From positions 758,384 through 822,383 of the forward strand of contig NZ_KQ033877.1 of NCBI RefSeq assembly GCF_000967245.1: a stretch of DNA of 64,000 bases, read 5' to 3'. Positions 1 through 7,930 of this stretch are shown here, piece by piece. The number at the start of each line of letters is the position of its first letter. Within the stretch, counting starts at the first letter, position 1. Made by a program: the position numbers and the translations under genes. Below the pieces are notes generated by a model that ran no database searches, was not told the origin of the DNA, and saw only the letters and a list, made by a program, of their open reading frames with translations. Origin of the DNA: Bombilactobacillus mellis. GTDB lineage: Bacteria; Bacillota; Bacilli; Lactobacillales; Lactobacillaceae.

Positions 1-81
1 TTAAATCTTCAAAGTAATTCGGTTCCAAAAAGTGGCACATATAAAGGAACTATTAATTATGAATTGGTAAATTCCGTATGA
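1..81 (+). CDS. C-terminal end of a probable WxL-type surface protein (partial)
   Basis: Frame 1 is open from the first base to a TGA at 79-81 and gives a 26-residue tail that ends SGTYKGTINYELVNSV. The pattern G-T-Y-x-G-T-I-x-Y-x-L at the very C-terminus resembles the last beta strands of WxL-domain cell-surface proteins of lactobacilli. Only this tail is visible, so the assignment rests on a short motif and the 5' end lies outside the window. A terminator-like hairpin follows about 90 bp downstream, which fits the end of a transcription unit. Confidence 0.45.
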   Translation, partial: LNLQSNSVPKSGTYKGTINYELVNSV

Positions 82-484
82 AAGACTACCAAAATTTAGC
101 GTAATATTTTAGCAATTGAAATTCATTTGTCCAATTAAGATTATATTTTTTAAAATTGTTTATTTAAAAAAACAGCTAACTAAGCTGTTTTTTTATAAAG
201 TATTAGAAATCTTTGGCAAAGATAATTTTAAGATCTAATCAGTACTTAATTATTAATTATATTGAAAAGATAAAATTAAAAAAATCTGGAAGTTTACAGA
301 ATTAAACACCTTATCTCAATTAATACCCATTATTAAAGCCTTTTTTTATAATCATGAAATTATAACTATTAATCCAGTCATAATGATGACAAAAATAGGA
401 AAATTCCTCGAATAATATTCTAATTAACTTATCTTGCTGCTGGTTGACGTAAAAAGCACTTGACAGCTGATATTACTTAACTAA
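82..484. other. Gene-free AT-rich stretch
   Basis: About 400 bp with no convincing gene. It holds the hairpin at 168-192 and otherwise very AT-rich sequence with stops in all frames. An open run on the minus strand around 300-465 has no start codon or ribosome binding site and I do not call it. Confidence 0.6.
166..195 (+). terminator. Rho-independent terminator of the upstream partial gene
   Basis: AAAAACAGCT (168-177) pairs with AGCTGTTTTT (183-192) across a 5-nt loop AACTA and runs into a T-tract. It lies downstream of the partial surface-protein gene. Confidence 0.7.
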
Positions 485-850
485 TTAACTTTTTATTACT
501 AACTGCGATTGGAACGTATTGTTTTCTTTGTGATTGGTAATATTGCTGATAGTACCGCCAATAAGTCCCAAAATAATAATTATCAAAAACCATAACCACC
601 ATTTTGCATAGAAAGGTTTTTTATTTTTAGCTGGTATTTTTTCGGGAACAGAATAATTAGGATTTGATTTAGAAAAATTATTAGAAGCAGGTGCTGAAGG
701 TGAAGAGTTCGGATGTTGAGAATCCGGACGAAAGTAACTAGCTGGTTGGGTATTATAATCTTGTCCGGTTGGCAAAGAATAGCTATGGGTAGAAGTATGA
801 TAGTGTTTAGGTTGTTGGTCATTATTTCTCTTAGTCTTAAATTTTCTCAT
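485..850 (-). CDS. Small membrane-anchored protein with N/P/S-rich cytoplasmic part
   Basis: 121 residues. Residues 1-75 are polar and rich in N, S, P, Q and H; then comes KNKKPFYAKWWLWFLIII, a positively charged flank and a single transmembrane segment (about residues 84-104), and a short outside tail of about 17 residues. The KKPFYxKWWxW signature is common in Firmicutes proteins that carry an extracellular domain after the helix; here that domain is absent, so this may be a truncated member. The ATG at 848-850 has a good AGGAGG (minus strand, about 857-862). Function unknown. Runs toward the gene-free stretch and is divergent from the SDR gene. Confidence 0.65.
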   Translation of the reverse strand: MRKFKTKRNNDQQPKHYHTSTHSYSLPTGQDYNTQPASYFRPDSQHPNSSPSAPASNNFSKSNPNYSVPEKIPAKNKKPFYAKWWLWFLIIIILGLIGGTISNITNHKENNTFQSQLVIKS

Positions 851-1198
851 TATTCTTCCTCCTAAAACTCAATCGATATTGAACAAATAAGGATGTGTTA
901 TTATGAGCTTATTAAACCGTTTACAATAAGGCGGATTTTCAACTTATACTTTAATAAACTATTAGTCAGTTCAAAGATCAAGTTGTCAAAATAGCTATGT
1001 TTATTTTGGCTTTTCTAATATTATTATAAATTATTTATCATCTTTCATAAACTGAATTTTCAAGAATATTTGCTAAGATTTGGAGAACTCTGATTGAATA
1101 CAAAAGTCACATTTGATGAAATAATGAGCAATAGTTTTGTATTTTGCCTCTAATAGCGGTATGTTGAAGGTAAGCTTATGGAAGGGGGATCCTAAGTA
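851..1198. other. Divergent intergenic region
   Basis: About 350 bp between the small membrane protein (minus) and the SDR gene (plus). I see the AGGAGG of the minus gene, AT-rich sequence, a weak plus-strand promoter candidate (TTGAAT 1094-1099, 17 bp, TGAAAT 1117-1122) and the AAGGGGG ribosome binding site (about 1182-1188) of the SDR. No ORF with a start signal. Confidence 0.5.
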
Positions 1199-2086
1199 AT
1201 GACTGATAATTTAAAAAATCCGTTGAATCTTTATCGTACAAAAGAATTTCCGGAGCAATCTCAAGAATATCCAGGATTGCAACAACAAATGCAACCGATT
1301 CCTGATGGTGATATGGCTGATTATGAAGGCCATAATTTGCTAAGGGGCCGCCATGCTTTAGTAACCGGCGGTGATTCCGGAATTGGTCGTGCAGTAGCGA
1401 TTGGTTTTGCTAAAGAAGGGGCCGATGTAGCGATTCAATATTTGCCAGCAGAAGAGCCAGATGCCCAAGAAGTAGTTGACTTAATCGAAAAAACAGGTCA
1501 AAAAGCAATTTTACTACCGGCAGATTTTCGTCAACGTGGTGAAGCAGAACGTGTCGTACAACAAGCTTTGTCCAAGTTGGGGAGTCTGGACTTAATTGTG
1601 ATGAATGCAGCAATTCAGCAACACACAAATAGTTTAGCCGAATTATCTTTAGACCAGGTTCATGATACTTTTGAAGTTAACATTTTATCAATGTTTGAAT
1701 TGGTTCAAGCGGCTGTGCCTCATTTACCGGCTGGGAGTGCAATTTTAACTTCAACTTCTGTGCAGGCCTTTAGTCCAACACCGATTTTATTAGATTATGC
1801 TTCTACAAAAGCAGCGATTGCTAACTTTACTAAGAATTTGGCCCAAGAATTAGCTCCTAAGGGAATCCGAGTGGATGGTGTAGCGCCAGGTCCAATTTGG
1901 ACACCTCTACAAGTTTGTGGCGGCCAAAAAAAGTCAGGAATTCCAAGTTTCGGCCACGAAGAGCCTTTAGATCGTGCAGGACAGCCTGATGAGGTAGCGC
2001 CCCTATATATTTTCTTAGCTTCCAACATGGCAAGTTATATTACAGGTCAGATTTATGGAGTTACCGGAGGACAGGCAATTAACTAG
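1199..2086 (+). CDS. SDR family oxidoreductase (general-stress type, YhdF/YdaD-like)
   Basis: 295 residues, a classical short-chain dehydrogenase with the long N-terminal extension (about 50 residues, E/Q/P-rich) seen in the Bacillus YdaD/YhdF and E. coli YghA group. The Rossmann motif TGGDSGIG is at 56-63, NAA at 136-138, catalytic Ser near 187 and Y200-x3-K204 (YASTK); the C-terminus is the usual GQIYGVTGG. The family reduces or oxidises small alcohols or aldehydes with NAD(P); the true substrate is not readable. Start ATG has an AAGGGGG about 10 bp upstream. Monocistronic; a bidirectional terminator follows and an alcohol dehydrogenase faces it. Confidence 0.88.
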   Translation: MTDNLKNPLNLYRTKEFPEQSQEYPGLQQQMQPIPDGDMADYEGHNLLRGRHALVTGGDSGIGRAVAIGFAKEGADVAIQYLPAEEPDAQEVVDLIEKTGQKAILLPADFRQRGEAERVVQQALSKLGSLDLIVMNAAIQQHTNSLAELSLDQVHDTFEVNILSMFELVQAAVPHLPAGSAILTSTSVQAFSPTPILLDYASTKAAIANFTKNLAQELAPKGIRVDGVAPGPIWTPLQVCGGQKKSGIPSFGHEEPLDRAGQPDEVAPLYIFLASNMASYITGQIYGVTGGQAIN

Positions 2087-2186
2087 TTAAATTACTAAGT
2101 TTAAGCATTGATTTACTTAATGTCTCATCCGGAAATGAGAATCGGATTAGTTTTATGTAATGATGACAGTTAAATTTGATTGTAAA

Positions 2187-2217
2187 ACAAAACCTCACAA
2201 ATTTTTGTGAGGTTTTT
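2187..2217. terminator. Bidirectional rho-independent terminator
   Basis: AAAACCTCACAAA (2189-2201) and TTTGTGAGGTTTT (2203-2215) form a 12-13 bp stem with A/T tracts on both sides, serving the convergent SDR and alcohol dehydrogenase genes. Confidence 0.85.
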
Positions 2218-2247
2218 ATAATTTATTAGCTCTTGCAAAACCGGAAT

Positions 2248-3201
2248 TTATTGATCTAAGACAGCAATTAAGCGACCTGAAACTTGACCATGCCGCAAGC
2301 GGTCAAGTCCTTGATCAATCTCATCAAAATTAATAGTACTTAGAGTTGGGTGTAATTTATCCTCATTAAAATAACGGTAGACGGCCGCAATATCTTGATT
2401 ATTACCGCCATTGTTGCCCAACAGTTTTAATCTTCGGGTAATTAATTCAGAAGTATCAATTTCTGCTTGCAGTTTACCCAAACCAACTAAAACAATCGTT
2501 CCCTCATCTTTGACTGCTTTGATCGCGTTGGTTGTGGTGGTACCAAAGCCGGCAAAATCGACAATGAGATCCGGTTTTTCCGGTTTCATTTCTATAACGT
2601 CTTGATATATTTTGGTAATACCTAACTTCTTTGCGATAGCTTGAGCTGCGGGTTTGGGATCAGCTATGAGAACTTCACAGCCTTCAGCAACGGCCATATT
2701 AGCTCCAAATTCGCCTAAGCCGCCTAAGCCAATAATTCCTACCTTCATTCCTTTTTGTGCTTGTCCTACCGCAAAAATTGCGTGATGTGAGGTCATTCCC
2801 GCATCTGTAGCGGCAGCTCCTTGAACAAAAGAAACATTTTCGGGAAGTTTGATTAATTCTGTAGCCGGAATTTTAATTTTAGTAGCGTAGGCGCCGTCAA
2901 TTCCGCCGCCAATGGAAACTTTCGTATCTGGATCGACGGGACAAACTCCCACACGATCACCGACCTGATAATCTTCTACATCTGTCCCAATTGCAGAAAT
3001 AACTCCTGAACATTCATGACCTAAAATCACGGGTGCGTTCACTAAATCCATCCACCCGGGATCATCTAAAATGGTAACATCGGTATGACATAACCCCGTA
3101 GCTTTGACGTCGACGATAACTGTACCGGGAGATGGTTGCGGGTCTGCCACTTCTTTTAATTGTAAAGGTTCATGTGTTTTAGTAAAAACCCAAGCTTTCA
3201 C
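2248..3201 (-). CDS. Zinc-type alcohol dehydrogenase-like protein (MDR superfamily)
   Basis: 317 residues. Residues 1-145 form the GroES-like catalytic domain with GLCHTD (Cys38) and GHECSG (His62, Glu63); residues about 150-280 are the NAD-binding Rossmann fold with GLGGLG. The usual third catalytic zinc ligand position reads Asp133 (ATDAG) rather than Cys, and the structural-zinc lobe with its four close cysteines is absent (the region around residues 88-105 contains none of the C-x2-C pattern). It is also shorter than the usual 340-350 residues. So it is an MDR dehydrogenase of uncertain substrate; propanol- or ethanol-preferring activity cannot be assumed. Ribosome binding site is a GGAGG just before ATG. 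Confidence 0.85.
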   Translation of the reverse strand: MKAWVFTKTHEPLQLKEVADPQPSPGTVIVDVKATGLCHTDVTILDDPGWMDLVNAPVILGHECSGVISAIGTDVEDYQVGDRVGVCPVDPDTKVSIGGGIDGAYATKIKIPATELIKLPENVSFVQGAAATDAGMTSHHAIFAVGQAQKGMKVGIIGLGGLGEFGANMAVAEGCEVLIADPKPAAQAIAKKLGITKIYQDVIEMKPEKPDLIVDFAGFGTTTTNAIKAVKDEGTIVLVGLGKLQAEIDTSELITRRLKLLGNNGGNNQDIAAVYRYFNEDKLHPTLSTINFDEIDQGLDRLRHGQVSGRLIAVLDQ

Positions 3202-3316
3202 GAAAACTTACCTCCTTCTTTTAATAATTAATAACGTTTACAATAGTAATTGTAGTCTTCTTACAAAATTAAATGCAAGCTATGCAAGGATTGTTTTTTT
3301 CAAAAATACATAATAA

Positions 3317-3342
3317 AACCCTTAAATTTTAATTTAAGGGTT
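3317..3342. terminator. Palindromic terminator-like hairpin
   Basis: AACCCTTAAATT (3317-3328) and AATTTAAGGGTT (3331-3342) form a perfect 12-bp stem with a 2-nt loop. On the minus strand it is followed by TTTATTATGT, so it probably ends the small membrane protein transcript. Confidence 0.6.
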
Positions 3343-3365
3343 AATCTTATAAATAATTATTTTAA

Positions 3366-3551
3366 TTAAATGTTGCTTCTCTTCCAAAGATAGAATACTA
3401 GTAATATGAGCACGATCGGTATAGAGAAGAAAATTAATTTAAACACTAAGCCAATAAAAAACACAACCAATAATAAAGGTAAAAATAGCTTAAACGAGAA
3501 TTTGAATAATTTCCAGCAGATTAAAGCTACTAAAAGTGTTAAAAATAGCAT
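3366..3551 (-). CDS. Small hydrophobic membrane protein
   Basis: 61 residues, almost wholly hydrophobic, with two predicted transmembrane segments (about 2-30 and 34-56) and a KRSNI cytoplasmic-type tail. An AGGAGG stands at the correct distance before ATG (minus strand, about 3557-3562) and an extended -10 promoter lies about 45 bp upstream, so I regard it as a real gene. I do not recognise a family; it resembles short envelope-stress membrane proteins only in general character. Confidence 0.65.
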   Translation of the reverse strand: MLFLTLLVALICWKLFKFSFKLFLPLLLVVFFIGLVFKLIFFSIPIVLILLVFYLWKRSNI

Positions 3552-3595
3552 CTGTCTACCTCCTAAAAAATGCTAGTAGCTTGGTGATAATACTT

Positions 3596-3604
3596 ATTAT
3601 ACCA
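3596..3604 (-). promoter_or_regulatory. Extended -10 promoter for the small membrane protein
   Basis: On the minus strand the sequence reads TGGTATAAT, a perfect extended -10 element, 45 bp ahead of the 61-residue ORF. No good -35 is visible, as is usual for extended -10 promoters. Confidence 0.5.
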
Positions 3605-3656
3605 GTAATTATTGGAAAAAGCTGGGTAATAAACTGGTTTGGTGTTTTTTAATAAT

Positions 3657-4892
3657 TTAAGCTTTAGGATCGGAAACAAAATAGTCTGTAAATAATTGAC
3701 GATAAATGTCAATAAAATCAAAAAACATCTGTTGGGAAATATGTTCATTAGATTGGTGAGGCGTTTCATTGCCAGGTCCAAAAATAACATAATCGGCTCC
3801 GCGGGGGCGATCATAAAGGAGTTTGGAAGCATCTGTTCCCCCCATGGCACCAATGGCGAGAATTTTATCTGCAGCATAAGGAACGCCCATCAGCTCAGCG
3901 GCATGTTGATGCTGTTGGATTTTTGCAGGTGTATCATTGAGAGCTTGATAATAAGGTTGTGCTATTTTTTGGATTAATTTAATTAAACGCGAATCAGGAT
4001 TTCCAGAAATAGGAATTAAATTAGTTGTAACTTTATAAGTTATTTGGCCTTTATTGAGTTCATTATAAGCGGCGATACTTTTATTCACAATGTCGATAAT
4101 TTGATCATTAGGATACTCAGAAATAGTACGAATATTAACTTCAGCCTCGGCGGCACTAGGGATAGTATTAACTTGTTCACCACCATGAAAACAATCAATA
4201 TTAAAAAGAGTTGGTTTTTTCAATACGGGACTAATGGTATATTGAGTTTTTTTGAGGACGTTATTTTTAATTAAATCCAAGACTTCGATGAGATTTTCAA
4301 CCGCATTAACCCCGGTTTGGGGGCGGGAACTATGGGCAGCTTGACCGTGAGCTTGAATCTGCAAATCGACTGCTCCTGTATGGGTATGAACCAGCAGATA
4401 TCCGGTAGGTTCGCCTAAGAGGAGGGCGTCGGCGTCTTTCATTGCACCATCTTCATAGAAAGCAGCAGCTCCGATTTCACCTACTTCTTCATCGGCGGTT
4501 GCTAATAAGCGAACAGTTCCGTGCTGAGGTTGTTGAGCTTGCTGGGCTTCAATCATAGCAATAACGAAAGCTGCCATGCCGCTTTTCATATCGGCAGTGC
4601 CGCGACCATAAAATTGGCCATCTTTTTCAGTTAGAGTAAAAGGATCGTTTTGCCATTCCTGCTCGTTGACGGCAACTACATCTAAGTGACCTGAAACCAC
4701 TAAAATTGGTTTACCACTGCCAATTTCGGCTACTAAATTCGCCCGATTACCTTGTAACGGCCGAACTTCATTTTTGACACCATATTTGTCAAAAACTGAC
4801 TTTAAATATTGTGCAGCTTCTAGTTCATTGCCACCAACGGTATTAATAGAAACAAGATCACGTAAAATTTGAACCTTTTCAGCTTTCTCCAT
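3657..4892 (-). CDS. M20 family metallopeptidase, ArgE/DapE-type deacylase
   Basis: 411 residues, full length for the ArgE/DapE/ACY1 group. Di-zinc ligands and catalytic residues can be placed: SGHLDVV (His), GRGTADMKSG (bridging Asp), TADEEVG (catalytic Glu plus ligand), GEPTG (Glu ligand) and PHQSNEH near the C-terminus (His ligand). The dimerisation lid occupies about residues 180-290. It is commonly annotated as succinyl-diaminopimelate desuccinylase in lactobacilli, but no other lysine/DAP genes are near, so an acyl-amino-acid or dipeptide deacylase is as likely. ATG has AGGAGGGC upstream. Divergent from the dipeptidase gene. Confidence 0.88.
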   Translation of the reverse strand: MEKAEKVQILRDLVSINTVGGNELEAAQYLKSVFDKYGVKNEVRPLQGNRANLVAEIGSGKPILVVSGHLDVVAVNEQEWQNDPFTLTEKDGQFYGRGTADMKSGMAAFVIAMIEAQQAQQPQHGTVRLLATADEEVGEIGAAAFYEDGAMKDADALLLGEPTGYLLVHTHTGAVDLQIQAHGQAAHSSRPQTGVNAVENLIEVLDLIKNNVLKKTQYTISPVLKKPTLFNIDCFHGGEQVNTIPSAAEAEVNIRTISEYPNDQIIDIVNKSIAAYNELNKGQITYKVTTNLIPISGNPDSRLIKLIQKIAQPYYQALNDTPAKIQQHQHAAELMGVPYAADKILAIGAMGGTDASKLLYDRPRGADYVIFGPGNETPHQSNEHISQQMFFDFIDIYRQLFTDYFVSDPKA

Positions 4893-5042
4893 GACTAGCC
4901 CTCCTAAATTTATAGATACTTAATCCTACCATAAATTAACCACTTAAAATTAATTAAAAAACTTTTAATAAAGATCGTATTTTTAACGTCTAAATAAAAT
5001 AAACTATTTAAAAACCGGGTTTTAACAACAGGCTTAGGCAGG

Positions 5043-5072
5043 TTGCGTTTTACAAATACTGAAAATTATAGT
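5043..5072 (+). promoter_or_regulatory. Probable sigma-A promoter of the dipeptidase
   Basis: TTGCGT (5043-5048), 18-bp spacer, TATAGT (5067-5072), 82 bp upstream of the start codon. Five of six matches at -10. Confidence 0.45.
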
Positions 5073-5153
5073 ATTGTGATGATTAAAGCAGTTGCAGCTA
5101 TTTAATTAGTGCTTAATCCTAAGAGAGATTTGTAATTTAAGGAGGATTTCTAG

Positions 5154-6557
5154 ATGAGTAAAATTACATCATCTTGCACCACAATTTTAGTGGGTAAAAA
5201 GGCTACAATCGATGGATCAACAATGATTGCTAGAAGTGAAGATCATGGTGATCATCCCACTCCAAAAAAATTTATTGTTGTAGAACCACAAAATCAACCT
5301 CATCATTATCAGGCTAAATTGTCTAAATTAACCTTGGATTTACCTGATAATCCGTTGCGGTATACTGCGACTCCTGATTCTGAGCGGTCACATGGCGTTT
5401 GGGGCAGTTCGGGTATCAACAGTGAGAATGTTGCCATGACCGCTACGGAAACCATCACCACCAATTCACGGGTATTAGCCGCTGATCCGCTTGTTGCTGA
5501 AGGTTTAGGTGAAGAAGATTTATTAACTATTGTGCTGCCTTATATTCGTTCTGCGCAAGACGGTGTTCGTCGAGTAGGGCAATTATTGGAACAGTATGGT
5601 ACCTATGAATCTAACGGGATGGCCTTTGCTGATCATAATGAAATCTGGTATTTAGAAACTTTAGGTGGGCATCACTGGGCAGCCATCAAAATTCCCGATG
5701 ATGCTTATGTTATCGCGCCTAATCGTTTAAATATTGATCATTTTGATTTTCAGAGTAACAGTGTTTTATATGCTTCTGATTTGCCTCAGTTTATTGAAGA
5801 AAATGATCTTAATCCTGATAGTAATGAGGTCAATTTGCGTCACATTTTCGGCTCATCTACCATTAAGGATACTCGCTATAATAATCCACGGGCGTGGTAT
5901 TTACAAAAATTCTTTACCCCCACTGTGAAACAGGATCCTTTAGATCAAGATCTGCCTTTTATTTGTCATGCTAATCGTAAAATTAGTATTGAAGAAATGA
6001 AATGGGCGATGAGTTCTCATTATCAAAATACCCCTTATGACCGCTATGGTACTGGGTGCAGTGAGGATAAGACTTTATTTAGACCAATTGGTATTAATCG
6101 TAATGAAGAAAGTCACATTTTGCAGATTCGTAATAAAGTACCGGAAGCAGTTGCCGGTATCCATTGGTTAGGTTTTGGTCCTAATACCTTTAATACTTTT
6201 GTGCCATTTTATAGTAATGTCTCTGATACACCGGCAGCTTTCAAAGATGCTGGTCAAAATTATGATCCGAATAATGCTTATTGGCTGAGCCGTACTTTAG
6301 GAGTTTTGGGTGATACTAATTATCCACTTTATAGTGAATACCATGCCCAATTTGAACAAAAAACTCTGGCTCAATTGCAAGCAGTTGTTAAAGATACCGA
6401 TCATCAACTTGTGGCACATTCAAAAGTTGAAGAACTTTTATTAGCAGCCAATCAAAAAATGGCAGATATTTATATTCATAATTGCTGGGAATTATTAGGT
6501 AATATGGTTAATTCCGGTTCTGAACGGATGCAATTAAAATTTACCATTTTTGACTAA
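5154..6557 (+). CDS. pepD: C69 family dipeptidase (PepD-type)
   Basis: 467 residues, matching PepD/dipeptidase A of lactobacilli (peptidase family C69, Ntn-hydrolase fold). The short N-terminal propeptide ends before Cys8 (SSCTTILVG), which becomes the N-terminal nucleophile after processing; [12 protein letters not shown] that follows is the family signature. It hydrolyses a broad range of dipeptides in the cytosol and belongs with the peptide-utilisation enzymes PepT, PepN and PepI elsewhere in the window. AAGGAGG at about 5140-5146 supports the ATG. Single gene with its own promoter and a strong terminator. Confidence 0.93.
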   Translation: MSKITSSCTTILVGKKATIDGSTMIARSEDHGDHPTPKKFIVVEPQNQPHHYQAKLSKLTLDLPDNPLRYTATPDSERSHGVWGSSGINSENVAMTATETITTNSRVLAADPLVAEGLGEEDLLTIVLPYIRSAQDGVRRVGQLLEQYGTYESNGMAFADHNEIWYLETLGGHHWAAIKIPDDAYVIAPNRLNIDHFDFQSNSVLYASDLPQFIEENDLNPDSNEVNLRHIFGSSTIKDTRYNNPRAWYLQKFFTPTVKQDPLDQDLPFICHANRKISIEEMKWAMSSHYQNTPYDRYGTGCSEDKTLFRPIGINRNEESHILQIRNKVPEAVAGIHWLGFGPNTFNTFVPFYSNVSDTPAAFKDAGQNYDPNNAYWLSRTLGVLGDTNYPLYSEYHAQFEQKTLAQLQAVVKDTDHQLVAHSKVEELLLAANQKMADIYIHNCWELLGNMVNSGSERMQLKFTIFD

Positions 6558-6558
6558 T

Positions 6559-6603
6559 AAAAAACCCTTGAGTTGATGGTAAAATCAAGTCAAGGGTTTT
6601 TTA
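6559..6603. terminator. Bidirectional rho-independent terminator
   Basis: AAAACCCTTGA (6561-6571) pairs with TCAAGGGTTTT (6590-6600), extended inwards by GTTGAT/ATCAA; T-tract downstream and A-tract upstream. Ends pepD. Confidence 0.88.
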
Positions 6604-6657
6604 TATTCTCATATGATCTAAAATATATAAGTCAGGTAATTTAATTACAGCAGCCAG

Positions 6658-7332
6658 TTATAATTGAACCGTGTAAGAAACAATCTTGCCAATTATTTTG
6701 ATGTTTTCTAATTCATCGTTGGAATAATAAGATTCTGTAAAGTTTTTATCAGAAGAATCCGGTTTTAAAGCTACAAGTTGTTGATGATTATTGTAGTAAT
6801 AATATTTGACACTAAAATGAACGTCTAAATCATCACCGGTTTGAACAATAATGATATCCCCATCTTGTAATTCCTGCCATTGATTAATCCGCTTCACAAT
6901 GATAAGTGCCTTGTTAGGAATAACTCGATTCATTGATTCACTGTTAATTCTAGTGATAAAAATATCTTTTTGGTGAGCGTATTTGCCTAACAAGATATCT
7001 GCTGCTGTCAGATGCTGAATTCTGGGATCTTGATCTAGTGATACCGGTGAATTCACCAAGGTCGGATCAAAATCAGCATTGTAATAGTCGTAATAGGTTT
7101 TAGAAACATGAGAATGGGAGTCTGGCTGTGATTTCATAAATAATTCTTGCGGGGTAGTACCTAAAGCCGCTGCATATTTAGAAATTCCTTTTTCACTTAA
7201 AGCTCTTTTCTGGTTTTCATGATTAGAAACAGTATTTTGACTATAGCCAATTAAATTACCTAATTCAGTTTGGGTCAGATTTTTTTGCTTCCTAATTTTT
7301 TTGATGATGGGACCCAAAGTATTTTCTCCCAT
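6658..7332 (-). CDS. XRE-family repressor with S24 peptidase-like domain (CI/LexA-like)
   Basis: 224 residues. Residues 5-62 are an XRE helix-turn-helix (LTQTELGNLIGYSQNTVSNHE). Residues about 110-224 are a LexA/CI-type S24 domain with the catalytic dyad visible as Ser133 (SESM) and Lys176 (HFSVKYY), plus the conserved GDIIIV and GKIV strands. The linker (70-120) has no Ala-Gly or Cys-Gly dipeptide, the usual self-cleavage site, so self-cleavage is uncertain. It is divergent from a small Cro-like gene, the layout of a temperate-phage immunity region, but no phage genes surround it. The TTTTCTCCCAT start has AGGAAGTG upstream. Likely a domesticated repressor that also controls itself. Confidence 0.9.
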   Translation of the reverse strand: MGENTLGPIIKKIRKQKNLTQTELGNLIGYSQNTVSNHENQKRALSEKGISKYAAALGTTPQELFMKSQPDSHSHVSKTYYDYYNADFDPTLVNSPVSLDQDPRIQHLTAADILLGKYAHQKDIFITRINSESMNRVIPNKALIIVKRINQWQELQDGDIIIVQTGDDLDVHFSVKYYYYNNHQQLVALKPDSSDKNFTESYYSNDELENIKIIGKIVSYTVQL

Positions 7333-7355
7333 CTTTTCACTTCCTTTTTTAAATA

Positions 7356-7366
7356 TCTCAATGAGA
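7356..7366. promoter_or_regulatory. Candidate operator dyad in the repressor/Cro intergenic region
   Basis: TCTCAATGAGA is a perfect odd-length palindrome, followed closely by the palindrome GATATC (7371-7376). Located between the divergent repressor and the small HTH gene, where an autoregulatory operator is expected. Assignment is by position only. Confidence 0.3.
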
Positions 7367-7412
7367 AAAAGATATCACAAATAAAATAAAACTACAAATT
7401 TATTTTTTGTCC

Positions 7413-7442
7413 TTGACATTTTCAATCCCATTATGCGATATT
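7413..7442 (+). promoter_or_regulatory. Promoter of the small HTH gene
   Basis: Perfect -35 TTGACA (7413-7418), 18-bp spacer, GATATT (7437-7442) as -10 (four of six). It lies 29 bp upstream of the TTG start and inside the presumed operator region. Confidence 0.55.
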
Positions 7443-7470
7443 AAGAATAAGTCAAATCGAGGTGATAATA

Positions 7471-7704
7471 TTGGCCGATAAGAAGGAATTAAAAGAAAAG
7501 TTACTTCGTCCGAAAACCCATGTGCGTCAAGAACGTTTAGCTCATGAATACAGTACTAGTGAAATGGCTGCCTTAATTGGTTTAAAAAACCGGCGGCAGT
7601 ATGAACAAAAGGAAAAAGGTAAAGCACCCTTTCACGATTACGAAATGTTAATTATAGCACATGAATTTAAAAAGAGCATTATGTATTTATTTTATGAGTA
7701 CTAA
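7471..7704 (+). CDS. Small XRE/Cro-like DNA-binding protein
   Basis: 77 residues from a TTG start. I prefer TTG at 7471 because GAGGTGA (7459-7465) is then correctly spaced; a GTG at 7462 overlaps that ribosome binding site. The basic N-terminus is followed by a helix-turn-helix pattern (VRQERLAHEYSTSEMAALIG, then NRRQYEQKEKG) like the small regulators found beside CI-type repressors in lactobacillus phages. It is transcribed away from the S24 repressor gene. Function inferred: partner regulator of a two-gene switch. Confidence 0.7.
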   Translation: MADKKELKEKLLRPKTHVRQERLAHEYSTSEMAALIGLKNRRQYEQKEKGKAPFHDYEMLIIAHEFKKSIMYLFYEY

Positions 7705-7799
7705 AACCCGAATTTTCACGAGTGTTTAGAAAATACAATTTTTTATGAATTAGCTTTTACATATTTACTGTTGTTGTTTTCTAAATGCTCATAAAGGTG

Positions 7800-7805
7800 T
7801 ATAAT
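7800..7805 (+). promoter_or_regulatory. -10 element of the candidate small RNA
   Basis: Consensus TATAAT at 7800-7805 in GGTGTATAATAG. The -35 is weak (TTTTCT at 17 bp; TTGTTT slightly further up). A transcript would start near 7812. Confidence 0.45.
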
Positions 7806-7809
7806 AGAA

Positions 7810-7910
7810 CTCCTTGGCAGGGGTGTAAAGTTAACAATTGGAAATTATTCTTTTCATAATTGTTAACTTACAAAGGAGATAGGACAGCTATTGTCTTATC
7901 TTCTTTTCTT
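7810..7910 (+). ncRNA. Candidate free-standing structured small RNA
   Basis: Downstream of a TATAAT box there is a long hairpin: TGTAAAGTTAACAATT (7824-7839) against AATTGTTAACTTACA (7858-7872) with one bulged base, extended by CTCCTT (7810-7815) pairing with AAGGAG (7873-7878), leaving GGCAGGGG as a 5' bulge. A second hairpin, GATAGGACA (7878-7886) against TGTCTTATC (7892-7900), is followed by TTCTTTTCTTTTATTTG, a good intrinsic terminator. The next gene downstream is on the minus strand, so this is not a leader. No credible peptide is encoded. I do not recognise an Rfam family. Confidence 0.5.
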
Positions 7911-7930
7911 TTATTTGTTAAGCTCAAAAC

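Noticed and set aside
300-465. Open minus-strand stretch of about 50 codons
   Set aside because: No start codon or ribosome binding site, and AT-rich sequence makes chance opening likely.
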